From Azorhizobium oxalatiphilum (GTDB lineage Bacteria > Pseudomonadota > Alphaproteobacteria > Rhizobiales > Xanthobacteraceae), in contig NZ_BMCT01000001.1 of assembly GCF_014635325.1 (NCBI RefSeq), positions 959,743-1,023,742 on the forward strand: a stretch of DNA of 64,000 bases, given 5' to 3'. Below the pieces are notes generated by a model. That model was given only the letters and a program-made list of their open reading frames with translations, was not told where the DNA came from and did no database searches. The translations under genes were made by a program, and so were the position numbers. Below are positions 8,636 through 18,266 of the stretch, one piece after another (within the stretch, counting starts at the first letter, position 1; every line of letters starts with the position of its first letter).

Positions 8636-10123
8636 TCAGGCCAGCGTGACGCGGTTGCGGCCGGTGCGCTTGGCCTCGTAGAGCGCCACGTCGGCGCGGG
8701 CGATGGCCTCGTCCATGCCCTCGCCGGTCTGCGCGGGGCACAGCACATGCGCGCCCACGCTCACCGTAGTGGGCTCGCGGAAATCGGTGCTGGCGGCGAT
8801 GGCGGCGCGGATGCGCTCGGCCGCCGCACCGGTGCCATCCGCATCCACCGCCGGCAGCACCACCAGGAATTCCTCGCCGCCGAAGCGGCCGACCACATCC
8901 CCTTCACGGCCGGCGGCCACGATGGCGCGGGCGATGGTGCGCAAGGCGTGGTCGCCCTCCATGTGGCCATAGCGGTCGTTATAGGCCTTGAAGCGGTCCA
9001 CATCGACCATGAGCACGCCGAGCCCGGTGCCGTTCTCGAACGCCGCCGTGTGCAGTTCGTCGATCTTCTGGCGCAGGGCGCGGCGGTTCAGCACCTCGGT
9101 GAGCGGGTCGATGGTGGCGAGGCGGGTGAGCTTGTCGTTGGCGGCCTGCAATTCCGCCTGCTGCTCTTCCAGCTTGGCGATGAGCGCCTTCTGGGCGTCG
9201 ATGCCCTGGACCTGCGCGACGTAGCAGCGCGGCGTACCGTCCGGCTCGCGCACCAGAGCCACGTTGAGCTCGGCCCAGATGACGTGGCCGTCCTTGTGGA
9301 GATAGCGCTTCTCCAGCCGGTATTCGGGGATCTCGCCGTCGGTCAGCGCGCGCAGCAGTTCCAGATCGGCGTCGAGATCCTCCCGGTAGGTCACGGTCTG
9401 GAAATGGAGGGCCTGGAGTTCGCGCTCCTCGTAACCCAGCAGGCGGCAGAGTGCGGCATTGGCTTGCAGGAAGCGCCCGTTCGCGTTCACGAGGGCCATG
9501 CCGATGGCCGCCGTGTCGAAGGCGGTGGAGAGCAAGGCGGTCGTCTCGCGATGCCGCCGCTCGGCCGCTTCGCGCTCCCGGTCCAGCCGGTCGCGCTCGA
9601 TGATGCCGCCCAGCGTCTGCCCCATGAGGTCCAGCAGGGCGATCTCGGCGGCGTTGAACGGCTCCGGGCGCGGGGTCGCGCCGGCCATGGCGATGACGCC
9701 GAACAGGCGGGTGCCGAACAGGATGGGCGAGCCGAGATAGACCTCCGGCCGTTTCTCGCCGGCAAAGGGATGGTCGCGCAGCAGGGGATCGCGGCTCACA
9801 TGGTGGGAGGCGATGCTGCGCCCGGTGGAGGCGACCGTGTAGGCGAAGGTGGAGCCGAGATCGAGCGTGTCGCCGATCTTCACCGGCACGGTGCAGTCGA
9901 TGCCGACCATGGCGAGGATGGTGAAGTGGTTGCCGTCCGCCTGCAGGATGAGACCCTTCTCCAGCTCGAACTGCGTCGCCGCCATGGCGAGGAAGTCCGC
10001 GAACACCTGCTGCAGGGTGGTGGAGGGGCGGCTGACCAGTTCCTGAAACGCCCGCAGGCGCCGCGTCCAGAGCGCGGCGATCGGGTCGGTGACGGACGGG
10101 TGGTGCGGCGTATGCTTCGACAT
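8636..10123 (-). CDS. Diguanylate cyclase with GAF and PAS sensor domains
   Basis: A 495-aa cytoplasmic protein. Residues about 25-180 form a GAF domain, 190-310 a PAS/PAC pair (ALVNANGRFLQANAALCRLLGY; later RCYVAQVQGIDAQK), then a short coiled coil (EEQQAELQAANDKL). A C-terminal GGDEF domain begins at about 330 and has an intact active site GGEEF. It should make cyclic di-GMP from two GTP in response to a signal sensed by GAF or PAS. The inhibitory RxxD site was not clearly seen. No transmembrane segment is present. Confidence 0.93.
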   Translation of the reverse strand: MSKHTPHHPSVTDPIAALWTRRLRAFQELVSRPSTTLQQVFADFLAMAATQFELEKGLILQADGNHFTILAMVGIDCTVPVKIGDTLDLGSTFAYTVASTGRSIASHHVSRDPLLRDHPFAGEKRPEVYLGSPILFGTRLFGVIAMAGATPRPEPFNAAEIALLDLMGQTLGGIIERDRLDREREAAERRHRETTALLSTAFDTAAIGMALVNANGRFLQANAALCRLLGYEERELQALHFQTVTYREDLDADLELLRALTDGEIPEYRLEKRYLHKDGHVIWAELNVALVREPDGTPRCYVAQVQGIDAQKALIAKLEEQQAELQAANDKLTRLATIDPLTEVLNRRALRQKIDELHTAAFENGTGLGVLMVDVDRFKAYNDRYGHMEGDHALRTIARAIVAAGREGDVVGRFGGEEFLVVLPAVDADGTGAAAERIRAAIAASTDFREPTTVSVGAHVLCPAQTGEGMDEAIARADVALYEAKRTGRNRVTLA

Positions 10124-10319
10124 CCGGGTTCCAGCGCAATCACATGTGGCGCCCGCCTGATGACCCGCTCGCCCCGCCGCGCGCTGTCCTGATGGCTGCC
10201 CCGAATGGTCGTGAGCAATCAGGATGAAAGCGCGGCAGTGCCCGCGAAGGCCCAGCCTCCCCCGTGGCTTGCCGTTTGGGCAAAGCCATAGCGCCCGCCG
10301 GCCTGTTTGTGGAGGTATT

Positions 10320-10592
10320 TTACGGCCGATCTATGCCATTTTGAAGGTATCTAGTGCTGGAGTCGGCACCCAAGCCATCCTGAACCTGCTCCTGCTGCGC
10401 GAGCTCCTGCGCGCGCGGCGTCTCCGTTCCCTCTGCCTGCGGGCAGGGTTCGCGGGTGAGGCGGTCGCTTTCCTCCAGCGCCACGAGCCGCTCGGCCATG
10501 GCCCAGTGCAGGTCGCCGCGCCCTTCGGGCCGGCCTTCCTCTTCCCAGAGCTGATGCGCCCGATCCCGGACGCGGTCTTCGATCCGCGACAT
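10320..10592 (-). CDS. Small DUF2934-domain protein
   Basis: A 90-aa soluble protein. The first 35 residues (RAHQLWEEEGRPEGRGDLHW) are typical of DUF2934, a short helical domain of unknown function common in rhizobia. The rest is Gln/Glu-rich and probably disordered. GAGGAG precedes the ATG. It is isolated between the cyclase and pncB, both transcribed away from it. Confidence 0.8.
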   Translation of the reverse strand: MSRIEDRVRDRAHQLWEEEGRPEGRGDLHWAMAERLVALEESDRLTREPCPQAEGTETPRAQELAQQEQVQDGLGADSSTRYLQNGIDRP

Positions 10593-10754
10593 GCGCGTGT
10601 CTCCTCGGCTGCTGCGGGAATGGCTTCAGGGGAAACGAGTGCAGGGGGCGGGGGTTCCACAGCCGGCGGCCGGTGTCTGCGGCCAAGCTTTCCACCCGGC
10701 CGGGGAATGCTATAGGAGGCTCAAGCGTATCCGAGGGACGCCAGAAGGGACGCC

Positions 10755-12047
10755 ATGACCGAGATCGCCACCCGCGTCTACAATCACACCTGGAAGATCG
10801 ACCCGATCGTCCGCTCGGTGCTCGATACGGATTTCTACAAGCTGCTGATGGGCCAGATGATCTTCCGTCGCCACCGCGACGTGAACGTCACCTTCGGCAT
10901 CCACAACCGCACCAGCCGGGTGCGGGTCGCGGACATCGTGGACGAGGGGGCGCTGCGCGAGCAGCTGGACCATGTGCGCACGCTCAGCCTGTCGCGGGGT
11001 GAATCCACCTGGCTGCGCGGCAACATGTTCTACGGCAAGCGGCAGATGTTCTCGCCGGACTATGTGGCCTGGCTCGAGAACTTCCGCTTTCCCGCCTACC
11101 ATCTCGAAAAGCGGGACGGGCAATACGAACTGACCTTCGAGGGCCCGTGGCTGGAAACCACCATGTGGGAGGTGCCGGCCCTCGCCATCATCAACGAGCT
11201 GCGCTCGCGCGCCGTGCTGAAGGATCTCGGCAAGTTCGAGCTGCAGATCCTCTATGCCCGCGCCATGACGCGGGTGTGGGAGAAGATCGAGTTCATCAAG
11301 AGCCTCGGCCCGGTGAATCTGGCCGATTTCGGCACCCGGCGCCGCCACGGCTTCCTGTGGCAGGACTGGTGCGTGCAGGCGCTGCGCGAGGGGTTGGGGG
11401 CCACCTTCCTCGGCACCTCCAACTGCCTCATCGCCATGCAGCGCGAGGTGGAGGCCACCGGCACGAACGCCCACGAACTGCCCATGGTCTATGCCGCGCT
11501 CGCCGACAGCGACGCGGCGCTGGCACAGGCGCCCTATCAGGTGCTGGAGGACTGGCAGCAGGATTATGACGGCAACCTGCGCATCATCCTGCCCGACACC
11601 TACGGCACCACCGGCTTCCTCGCCCACGCCCCCGACTGGGTGGCGGGCTGGACCGGCATGCGCATCGACAGCAAGGACAATATCGAGGGCGGCGAGGAAG
11701 CGATCGCCTGGTGGCAGTCGCGCGGGCAGGATCCCACGCAGAAGCTGATCATCTTCTCGGATGGCCTCGATGCCGACGAGGTGGCCCGCATCAACACGCG
11801 CTTCCGGGGGCGGGCGCGGCTCGGCTTCGGCTGGGGCACGCTGCTGACCAACGATTTCCGGGGGCTGGCCCCGGACGGGGTGCTCGACCCCATCTCCATC
11901 GTCTGCAAGGTCATTTCCGCCAACGGCCGTCCGACCGTGAAGCTGTCCGACAATCCCACCAAGGCCATGGGGCCGCCGGACCAACTGGAGCGCTATCGCC
12001 GGGTGTTCGAGGTCGGCGCGCAGGCCGAACGGCGCGTGCTGGTCTGA
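10755..12047 (+). CDS. pncB: Nicotinate phosphoribosyltransferase
   Basis: A 430-aa enzyme of NAD salvage: nicotinate + PRPP + ATP gives nicotinate mononucleotide. It shows [14 protein letters not shown] at the N-terminus, [12 protein letters not shown] (active-site loop carrying the phospho-accepting His) and SDGLDADEV in the C-terminal phosphate-binding part, and has the full length of the PncB family. AAGGGA lies about 6 bases before ATG. It is a single gene. NAD supply may matter for the SIR2-like and RES proteins in this window, but no direct link is shown. Confidence 0.95.
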   Translation: MTEIATRVYNHTWKIDPIVRSVLDTDFYKLLMGQMIFRRHRDVNVTFGIHNRTSRVRVADIVDEGALREQLDHVRTLSLSRGESTWLRGNMFYGKRQMFSPDYVAWLENFRFPAYHLEKRDGQYELTFEGPWLETTMWEVPALAIINELRSRAVLKDLGKFELQILYARAMTRVWEKIEFIKSLGPVNLADFGTRRRHGFLWQDWCVQALREGLGATFLGTSNCLIAMQREVEATGTNAHELPMVYAALADSDAALAQAPYQVLEDWQQDYDGNLRIILPDTYGTTGFLAHAPDWVAGWTGMRIDSKDNIEGGEEAIAWWQSRGQDPTQKLIIFSDGLDADEVARINTRFRGRARLGFGWGTLLTNDFRGLAPDGVLDPISIVCKVISANGRPTVKLSDNPTKAMGPPDQLERYRRVFEVGAQAERRVLV

Positions 12048-12080
12048 GGACGGTCCATGGTTGGAGCGGCCTTTTCGTAT

Positions 12081-12431
12081 TCAGGTGCCCATATCGCGGC
12101 TGCGATCGTCGCGCGGCGCGGTGGCGGTGGCCACCAGCGAGCGGTAGCGGCGCAGCGCCTGCCGGCGCGACCCATCGTCATTGAGGGCGGCTTCCTGCAA
12201 TTCCGCCAGCACCCACTCGGAGGGCTGCGGCGGCAACACGGCACCGGACGATCCGTCCGCCATCAAGGCGGTCAGGTCGTCGCGCGTCAGCGCGCCCAGC
12301 GCATAGGCGGCACAATGGCGCTGGTAGGCGCGGCGTTCGGGCGAGAGCTTGTCCCAGGGCTCCAGCAGGGGATAGCGTTCCTGGGCGGCGAGATGGGCCG
12401 CGCGGGCCATCCGCTCGAAGATATGCGACAT
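12081..12431 (-). CDS. Conserved hypothetical protein, 116 aa
   Basis: A soluble, mostly helical, charged protein with no motif I recognise. It has codon use like its neighbours, a good Shine-Dalgarno (GAGGCGG) and an ATG start, which support it as real. It is convergent with pncB (33 bp apart) and divergent from the chorismate-mutase-like gene. No function assigned. Confidence 0.6.
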   Translation of the reverse strand: MSHIFERMARAAHLAAQERYPLLEPWDKLSPERRAYQRHCAAYALGALTRDDLTALMADGSSGAVLPPQPSEWVLAELQEAALNDDGSRRQALRRYRSLVATATAPRDDRSRDMGT

Positions 12432-12595
12432 GATTCCGCCTCGTCACAGGACTTTGTTGCGTCCGAAGATGGGCGTGGTCCACTTTCCCCATTCTTGCCG
12501 GTGCTGCGGAAACCCCAGCGTTTCCCGCCCGTGGTGAACGATGCCTTAATCTGGAGGTGGCACGGTGTGGCCATCCCCCTGAGCGGAGAAGACCT

Positions 12596-13411
12596 ATGAA
12601 GTTGCGGACCCTGCCGGCGGCGTTGCTTCTCGCCAGCCTGACGGGCGTGCCCGCATGGGCGGACAAGGCGCCGCCCCGCTCGCTGGAGGTGCTGCGCGGC
12701 GAGATCGACCGTGTGGACCAGAACCTGCTGCGCCTGCTGAACGAGCGTGCGGCCATCGTCGATGAGGTGGGGCGCTCCAAGTCCGGCACAAAGGCCCCGG
12801 TGTTCCGCCCCGGCCGGCAGGCGGCGCTGCTGCGCAAGCTGGTCTCCGCGCAGGGCCTGCAGACCCGCGAGACGCTGACCCGCGTGTGGACCGCCATCAT
12901 CGCCGGCTCCATCCTGCAGCAGAGACCGGAGTTCACGGTCGCCGTGGTCGATTCGGCCAATGGCGCCACCGCCTTGCTGGCACAGGACTATTTCGGCACC
13001 CAGCCGCCGCGTCTCGCGCTGCCCACCGCGGAAGCGGCGCTTTCGGCGCTCGCCGAGCACCGGGCCGACGTGGCGGTGATGAGTCTCGACGGCACGTGGT
13101 GGCAGCGCATGCCGGAAGGCGTGCAGGTGCTCGCCTCCGCCCCCCTCGTGCGGGCCGACAGGGAGCGGCCGGCGGCGCTCATCCTCGCGCGGCAGGACAT
13201 CGACCCGTCCGGCGACGACGTCACGGTCGCCCGCCTGCCGCCCGACGTGGAGCCGGCCGGCGCGGTGCTGCTGGCGTCCGACAGCGGGCGCCGGCTATGG
13301 GCATTCGCCAAGGGCGTCGCACTTCCGTCGTCGGCGGAGCCCATAGGCATCTATGCCAAGCCCATCGCGCCGACGCCCTCGGCTGAGGACAAGGCGAGCG
13401 CGCGGAAGTAG
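12596..13411 (+). CDS. Exported chorismate-mutase-like protein with prephenate-dehydratase-like tail
   Basis: A 271-aa protein. Residues 1-22 form a signal peptide ending AWADK. Residues about 28-105 look like an AroQ chorismate mutase: LRGEIDRVDQNLLRLLNERAAI, a Lys in GRSKSG, then VFRPGRQAALLRKL. The remaining 165 residues (VAVVDSANGATALLAQDYFG and ADVAVMSLDG) resemble a degenerate prephenate-dehydratase N-domain. The GCGGAGAA before ATG supports this start; a longer frame upstream would mask the signal peptide. Export of such an enzyme is unusual, and its role is unknown. Confidence 0.72.
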   Translation: MKLRTLPAALLLASLTGVPAWADKAPPRSLEVLRGEIDRVDQNLLRLLNERAAIVDEVGRSKSGTKAPVFRPGRQAALLRKLVSAQGLQTRETLTRVWTAIIAGSILQQRPEFTVAVVDSANGATALLAQDYFGTQPPRLALPTAEAALSALAEHRADVAVMSLDGTWWQRMPEGVQVLASAPLVRADRERPAALILARQDIDPSGDDVTVARLPPDVEPAGAVLLASDSGRRLWAFAKGVALPSSAEPIGIYAKPIAPTPSAEDKASARK

Positions 13412-13457
13412 GCTGCATCAGAACAGACAAACCGGCAGTTGCCTGGAGGAAAGTGGA

Positions 13458-14204
13458 ATGTCTTTGTCTTTGGCCGATTTGAACGTGAAGCTGTTCACCG
13501 ATGGCGCCGACAAGGCCCAGATCGTCGAGATGGCGAAACAGCCTCATATCGCCGGCTTCACCACCAATCCCTCGCTGCTGCGCAAGGCCGGCGTCACCGA
13601 TTACGAAGCCTATGCCCGTGATCTCGTCGCCGCCGTTCCCGATCGCCATATCTCGTTCGAGGTCTTCTCCGACGATCTGCCGGAAATCCGCGCCCAAGCC
13701 CGCGTGATCGCCACCTGGGGCGAGCATGTCCATGTGAAGCTGCCCATCACCACCACGAAGAACGAGAGCCTGCTGCCGCTGGTGCGGGAGCTGGTGAACG
13801 ACGGCGTGAAGGTGAACCTGACCGCCGTCTTCTCCGAGCGGCAGGTGGAAGAGGGCGTTGCAGCGCTCGCCGGCGGTGCGCCGTCCATCATCTCGGTGTT
13901 CGCCGGCCGTCTCGCCGATCTCGGCATCGACTATGTTCCGGCCGTCGAAAAGGCTGTGAAGCTGTCGCGCGCCACGCCGAACGTCGAGGTGATCTGGGCC
14001 TCCACCCGCGAGGTGTGGAACGTGATCGAGGCCGACCGCATGGGCGTCCACATCATCACCGCCCCCGCCGACGTGCTGAAGAAGCTGCCGGCGCTGGGCT
14101 CCAAGACCGCCGACGAGCTGTCGCTGGATGCGGTGAAGGCGTTCCGAACCGATGCGCTGGCCGCCGGCCTGACCCTGGACCTGAACGGCCGCGACGCTGC
14201 CTGA
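13458..14204 (+). CDS. tal: Transaldolase family protein
   Basis: A 248-aa TIM-barrel aldolase. GFTTNPSLLRKAGVTDYE at the start and the Schiff-base lysine in VHVKLPIT are visible; NLTAVFSERQV and the final strand HIITAPADVLKKL follow. Its length lies between the fructose-6-phosphate aldolase type (about 220) and classic transaldolases (over 300). It belongs to the short transaldolase group of the pentose phosphate pathway. GGAGGAAA precedes ATG. A longer in-frame reading from 13353 would overlap the preceding gene and is rejected. Confidence 0.9.
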   Translation: MSLSLADLNVKLFTDGADKAQIVEMAKQPHIAGFTTNPSLLRKAGVTDYEAYARDLVAAVPDRHISFEVFSDDLPEIRAQARVIATWGEHVHVKLPITTTKNESLLPLVRELVNDGVKVNLTAVFSERQVEEGVAALAGGAPSIISVFAGRLADLGIDYVPAVEKAVKLSRATPNVEVIWASTREVWNVIEADRMGVHIITAPADVLKKLPALGSKTADELSLDAVKAFRTDALAAGLTLDLNGRDAA

Positions 14205-14305
14205 TACCGTGTGCCCGGAGGCTGTCGGCCTTTGATGGCTCCGCGATCCAGGCCGAAAGACAGCATCTGTTGACGTGTCAGAGGCGGACATGACCTGAAG
14301 ACCGG

Positions 14306-14340
14306 GAGCGGGCGTAACCATACGTCCGCTCTTCGCTTTT
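14306..14340 (+). terminator. Likely intrinsic terminator after transaldolase
   Basis: GAGCGGGCGTA pairs with TACGTCCGCTC (one G-T pair) around a 4-base loop, followed by TTCGCTTTT. Just upstream, 14226-14270 carries a diverged half of the hairpin repeat found at 41832 and 61491. Confidence 0.55.
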
Positions 14341-14473
14341 GTGACGCCCGGCTGGCCCCTTGCCGGATTGCACACACGGGCTGCGGTGTTACACTCTGCC
14401 CAACTTTGATCATTCGCGTGCAGTTTTGGCCCGGATTCCGGCTTAGCCGAAGCTGCGCTGCAAGGGGAATGCA

Positions 14474-15793
14474 ATGAGGGACGAGACGCACCGGCCCTCA
14501 CCGGAGCCGAGGTGCGACACGCACGCGGCCCCGGAACGGGTGCCGGCGGAAGCCGTCGCGGACGCGCATGCGTCCTCCGGCGGCTCCTGTGCCGGGACGG
14601 AGCAGGGGACCGGAACCGTAGCGCGCGGTTCCGAAACGATCACGGCCGGCAGCTTCCGGGCCGATACCTTCAGGACCGACACCTTCAGGGCGGATACCTG
14701 CGGGACGGATACGCCTGCGCCGCTCGCCGGGGCGGGCGCGGAACGCTGCGCGCAGGAGCGGCCCGGACAGGGGCCATGTGGTGACGGGCTCTATGCGGCG
14801 CTCGATCTTGGCACCAACAATTGCCGTTTGCTCATCGCCCGCCCCACCGCGCGCAACTTCCGTGTGGTGGACGCTTTCTCGCGCATTGTGCGGCTCGGCG
14901 AGGGCCTCGGCGCCAGCGGCCGGCTGAACACCCACGCCATGGACCGGGCGGTGGGAGCGCTGGAAGTCTGCGCCGGCAAGATCCAGGCGCGGGGGGTGAA
15001 GCGCATGCGCATCATCGCCACCGAGGCCTGCCGCGCCGCCGCCAATGGCGATGAATTCTGCGCGCGGGTCTCCAACCGCACCGGCCTCGAACTGGAAGTG
15101 GTGGACCGCCGCACCGAGGCGGGCCTTGCCGCCGCCGGCTGCGCGCCGCTGGTGGACCCCACCTGCGACGGGGCCATCCTGTTCGACATCGGCGGCGGTT
15201 CCACGGAAGTGGTCTGGCTCGGCCGCCGCTCGGCGGGCGATGACGGCCCGCCGCGGGCCCGCATCCGCTCCTGGGCTTCCATGCCCGTGGGCGTGGTCAC
15301 GCTGGCCGAGCGCCATGGCGGGGTGAAGGTCTCGCACCAGCTGTTCCGCACCATGGTGGATGAAGTGACCCAGATGCTGGACGGTGTGCGCCAGAGCTGG
15401 GGCCTGCGCCAGCCCGGCCGCATGCATCTGCTGGGCACCTCGGGCACCGTCACCACGGTGGCCGGCATCCATCTCGGCCTCGACCGTTACGACCGCACGC
15501 GGGTGGATGGCGCATGGCTGCATGCGCAGGACATCTGCGAAGTGGTGGACCGGCTGATGGACATGTCCTTCGAGGAACGGGTATCCAACCCCTGCATCGG
15601 CGCCCAGCGCGCCGACCTCGTGCTCGCCGGCTGCGCCATCATGGAAGCGGTGCGCGAAGCCTTCCCCACCGACCGGCTGCGGGTGGCCGACCGTGGGCTG
15701 CGCGAGGGCATGCTGGTGCAATTGATGCGGGCCGACGGCGTTTGGAAGCGCCATCGCGGCCCCGCTTATACCGTTTCGGAGCAGTATTCTTGA
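14474..15793 (+). CDS. Ppx/GppA-family phosphatase with an N-terminal extension
   Basis: A 439-aa protein. The exopolyphosphatase/pppGpp-phosphatase fold begins at about residue 104 with YAALDLGTNNCRLLIA (phosphate-1 loop). FDIGGGSTEVVWLG (phosphate-2) and LLGTSGTVTTVAG follow. The first 100 residues are unlike the family, low in complexity and contain short repeats of the type TFRADT / TFRTDT / TCGTDT. They may be a real extension, or translation may start later, though no good internal start is visible. Its stop overlaps the rlmE start, so the two are translationally coupled. Confidence 0.85.
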   Translation: MRDETHRPSPEPRCDTHAAPERVPAEAVADAHASSGGSCAGTEQGTGTVARGSETITAGSFRADTFRTDTFRADTCGTDTPAPLAGAGAERCAQERPGQGPCGDGLYAALDLGTNNCRLLIARPTARNFRVVDAFSRIVRLGEGLGASGRLNTHAMDRAVGALEVCAGKIQARGVKRMRIIATEACRAAANGDEFCARVSNRTGLELEVVDRRTEAGLAAAGCAPLVDPTCDGAILFDIGGGSTEVVWLGRRSAGDDGPPRARIRSWASMPVGVVTLAERHGGVKVSHQLFRTMVDEVTQMLDGVRQSWGLRQPGRMHLLGTSGTVTTVAGIHLGLDRYDRTRVDGAWLHAQDICEVVDRLMDMSFEERVSNPCIGAQRADLVLAGCAIMEAVREAFPTDRLRVADRGLREGMLVQLMRADGVWKRHRGPAYTVSEQYS

Positions 15794-16509
15794 CCTCGAC
15801 CCCCCGCGGCCCCGACGCCCGGCCCCTGAAGGTGCGCGTGAAGAACGCGCGCAGCCGCACCAGCTCGTCGCAGAAGTGGCTCCAGCGCCAGCTGAACGAC
15901 CCTTATGTCGCCAAGGCCCGGCGGGAGGGCTGGCGGTCGCGCGCGGCCTTCAAGCTGATCGAGATGGACGAGAAGATCCATGTCCTGCGCAAGGGCATGC
16001 GCATCGTGGACCTCGGCGCCGCTCCCGGCGGCTGGAGCCAGGTGGCGGCCAAGAAGACCGGTGCGGCGGACGGGCACGGCAAGATCGTCGCCATCGACCT
16101 GCTGGAGATGGATTCCGTTCAGGGCGTGATGTTCGCCCAGATGGACTTTCTGGAGCCCTCCGCGCCGGAAAAGCTGTTCGCCATGCTGGACGGCAAGGCG
16201 GATCTGGTGATGTCCGACATGGCGGCCAACACCACGGGCCACAAGAAGACCGACCATCTGAAGATCGTGGGGCTGGTGGAGCTGGCGGCGGATTTCGCCC
16301 GTCAGGTGCTGGCGCCGAACGGAACCTTCATCGCCAAGGTGTTTCAGGGCGGCACGGAAGGGACGCTGCTGGCGGACCTGAAGCGCGATTACACCAATGT
16401 GCGGCATCTGAAGCCGTCGGCGTCGCGCGCCGATTCCGCCGAACTCTATCTCGTCGCCACCGGCTTCCGGGGACAGGCGGACCGCCCGGCCGGGGAGGAC
16501 GAGGCCTGA
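15790..16509 (+). CDS. rlmE: 23S rRNA (uridine-2'-O)-methyltransferase RlmE (FtsJ/RrmJ)
   Basis: A 239-aa SAM methyltransferase that methylates U2552 of 23S rRNA. Visible are the SAM loop VDLGAAPGGWSQVA and the K-D-K-E catalytic tetrad at Lys55, Asp143 (VMSDMA), Lys183 (FIAKVF) and Glu218 (SAELYLV). The start is taken as TTG overlapping the TGA of the Ppx gene (TTGA), preceded by GGAG. There is no ATG in frame before the conserved part. Confidence 0.93.
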   Translation: MTSTPRGPDARPLKVRVKNARSRTSSSQKWLQRQLNDPYVAKARREGWRSRAAFKLIEMDEKIHVLRKGMRIVDLGAAPGGWSQVAAKKTGAADGHGKIVAIDLLEMDSVQGVMFAQMDFLEPSAPEKLFAMLDGKADLVMSDMAANTTGHKKTDHLKIVGLVELAADFARQVLAPNGTFIAKVFQGGTEGTLLADLKRDYTNVRHLKPSASRADSAELYLVATGFRGQADRPAGEDEA

Positions 16510-16522
16510 GGGGTGAGGGCTC

Positions 16523-17989
16523 TCACGAGCCCGCATTCACCTCGCCGCGCGGGTCGGGCAGGGTGTCGGGCTTGGCCTCGGGCTTCCCGCGGCCGGACAT
16601 TTCGGCGCCCGCATCACGCGGCAGCCGCAGGAAGCTGAAGATCGACAGCGCGCTCACCGCCGCCACGATGACGAAGGCCGGGGTGAAATCGGACAGTTCC
16701 AGCACCTTCCCCGGCCGGCCGCTGCGCATGTATTCCAGCACCATGCCGACCAGAGCCACGCCCATGGACAGCGACACCTGCTGCGCCACGCTGACGAAGG
16801 AGGTGGCCCGGCTCATCTCCTGCTGGGTGACGTCCGCATAGGCGATGGCGTTGAGCGCGGTGAATTCCAGCGAGCGGAAGAAGCCGCCCATGAGCAGCAC
16901 CGCCGCGATGGCGAGCTGCGGTGTCTCAGGCGTGAACAGCGCATTGGCGGCGATGAAGGCCGAGGACAGCACCGAATTGAACACCAGCACCCGCCAGAAG
17001 CCGAAGCGGCGCAGGATGGGCGCGGCGGTGGTCTTCATCACCAGCGCGCCCGCTGAGGACACGAAGGTGAGCATGCCGGAGGCGAAGGGCGACAGGCCGA
17101 AGGTGAGCTGAAGCATCAGCGGCAGCGCGAACGGCATGGCGCCCACCCCGATGCGGAAGATGGAGCCGCCCACCACCGCGGCGCGGAAGGTGGGGATGCG
17201 CAGCAGCTTGAGGTCGATCACCGCATGCGGCGTGCGCCGGGCATGGCGCACATAGAAGCCGAGCGCGATGGCGCCGATCAGCGTGACGCCCGCCGCCATC
17301 CAGTAGGGCACGAGGTGCTGGCCCAGCACCGCGAGGCCGAACACGAGGCCGGACAGGCCGATGCCCGACAGCACCAGCCCGCGCAGGTCGAGCGGCGGCA
17401 CGTCTTCCTCGCGCACATTCTCGATGAAGCGGGTGGCGAGGATGATGCCGAGGATGCCGATGGGTACGTTGATGAAGAAGATCAGCCGCCAGTCGAAATA
17501 GGTGGTGATGAAGCCGCCCAGCGGCGGGCCCATCACCGGGCCGAGCAGGGCCGGGATGGTGAGCCATGCCAGCGCCCCCACCAGTTCCGATTTCGGCACG
17601 CTGCGCAGCACCACGAGGCGGCCCACCGGCACCATCATTGCCCCGCCCATGCCTTGGATGATGCGGTAGAGCACGAAGTCCGCGAGGCTCGTGGAGAGCC
17701 CGCACAGGATCGAGCCGAGCGTGAAGATGACGATGGCCGAGCGGAACACGGTGCGCGCGCCGAACCTGTCCGCCGCCCAGCCGGAGGCGGGGATGAACAC
17801 CGCCAGCGACAGCAGATAGGAGGTCAGCGCCAGCTTCAGCGCCACCGGATCGTCATTGAGCGCCGCCGCGATGGCGGGCAACGAGGTGGTGATGACGGTC
17901 GAGTCCACCTGCTCCATGAACAGCGCGCAGGCCACGATGAGCGGGATCAGGATGCGGCGGGGCACGGCGGGGCGGACAGGCGCGAGCAT
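16523..17989 (-). CDS. MFS transporter, EmrB/QacA (DHA2) family
   Basis: A 488-aa membrane protein with about 14 hydrophobic helices. The family signatures are all present: MEQVDSTVITTSLPAIA in helix 1, GWAADRFGARTVF (motif A), the helix-4 RIIQGMGGAMM, and LLGPVMGPPLGGFI (motif C, typical of antiporters). It probably exports a drug-like compound using the proton gradient. No adaptor gene lies beside it. It is convergent with rlmE, 13 bp away. Confidence 0.92.
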   Translation of the reverse strand: MLAPVRPAVPRRILIPLIVACALFMEQVDSTVITTSLPAIAAALNDDPVALKLALTSYLLSLAVFIPASGWAADRFGARTVFRSAIVIFTLGSILCGLSTSLADFVLYRIIQGMGGAMMVPVGRLVVLRSVPKSELVGALAWLTIPALLGPVMGPPLGGFITTYFDWRLIFFINVPIGILGIILATRFIENVREEDVPPLDLRGLVLSGIGLSGLVFGLAVLGQHLVPYWMAAGVTLIGAIALGFYVRHARRTPHAVIDLKLLRIPTFRAAVVGGSIFRIGVGAMPFALPLMLQLTFGLSPFASGMLTFVSSAGALVMKTTAAPILRRFGFWRVLVFNSVLSSAFIAANALFTPETPQLAIAAVLLMGGFFRSLEFTALNAIAYADVTQQEMSRATSFVSVAQQVSLSMGVALVGMVLEYMRSGRPGKVLELSDFTPAFVIVAAVSALSIFSFLRLPRDAGAEMSGRGKPEAKPDTLPDPRGEVNAGS

Positions 17990-18266
17990 CGGGGCTCCGG
18001 GGTAAGCGCCGGGCGGCAGGCGCTGGCCCCCATCTAGACCCGTCCGGTTGTGGGCTCTACCCCATGCCGCTGCGTATCAGGCATGAAAATTCGGAAATGA
18101 CCGGTGGAATTGCAATCTGCGGTATTCCGATGACATTGCAGGCCATGCAGCCCTTACGCGGCCTTTATGTAAGGCCGATGCTTCCGAATGGAGAGCTTAC
18201 GGGGCGAGGGCCATCTTGCGGGGCGTCGGACGGGTTCACGGCCCGTCGCTTTCCAAGGAGGCGTCA

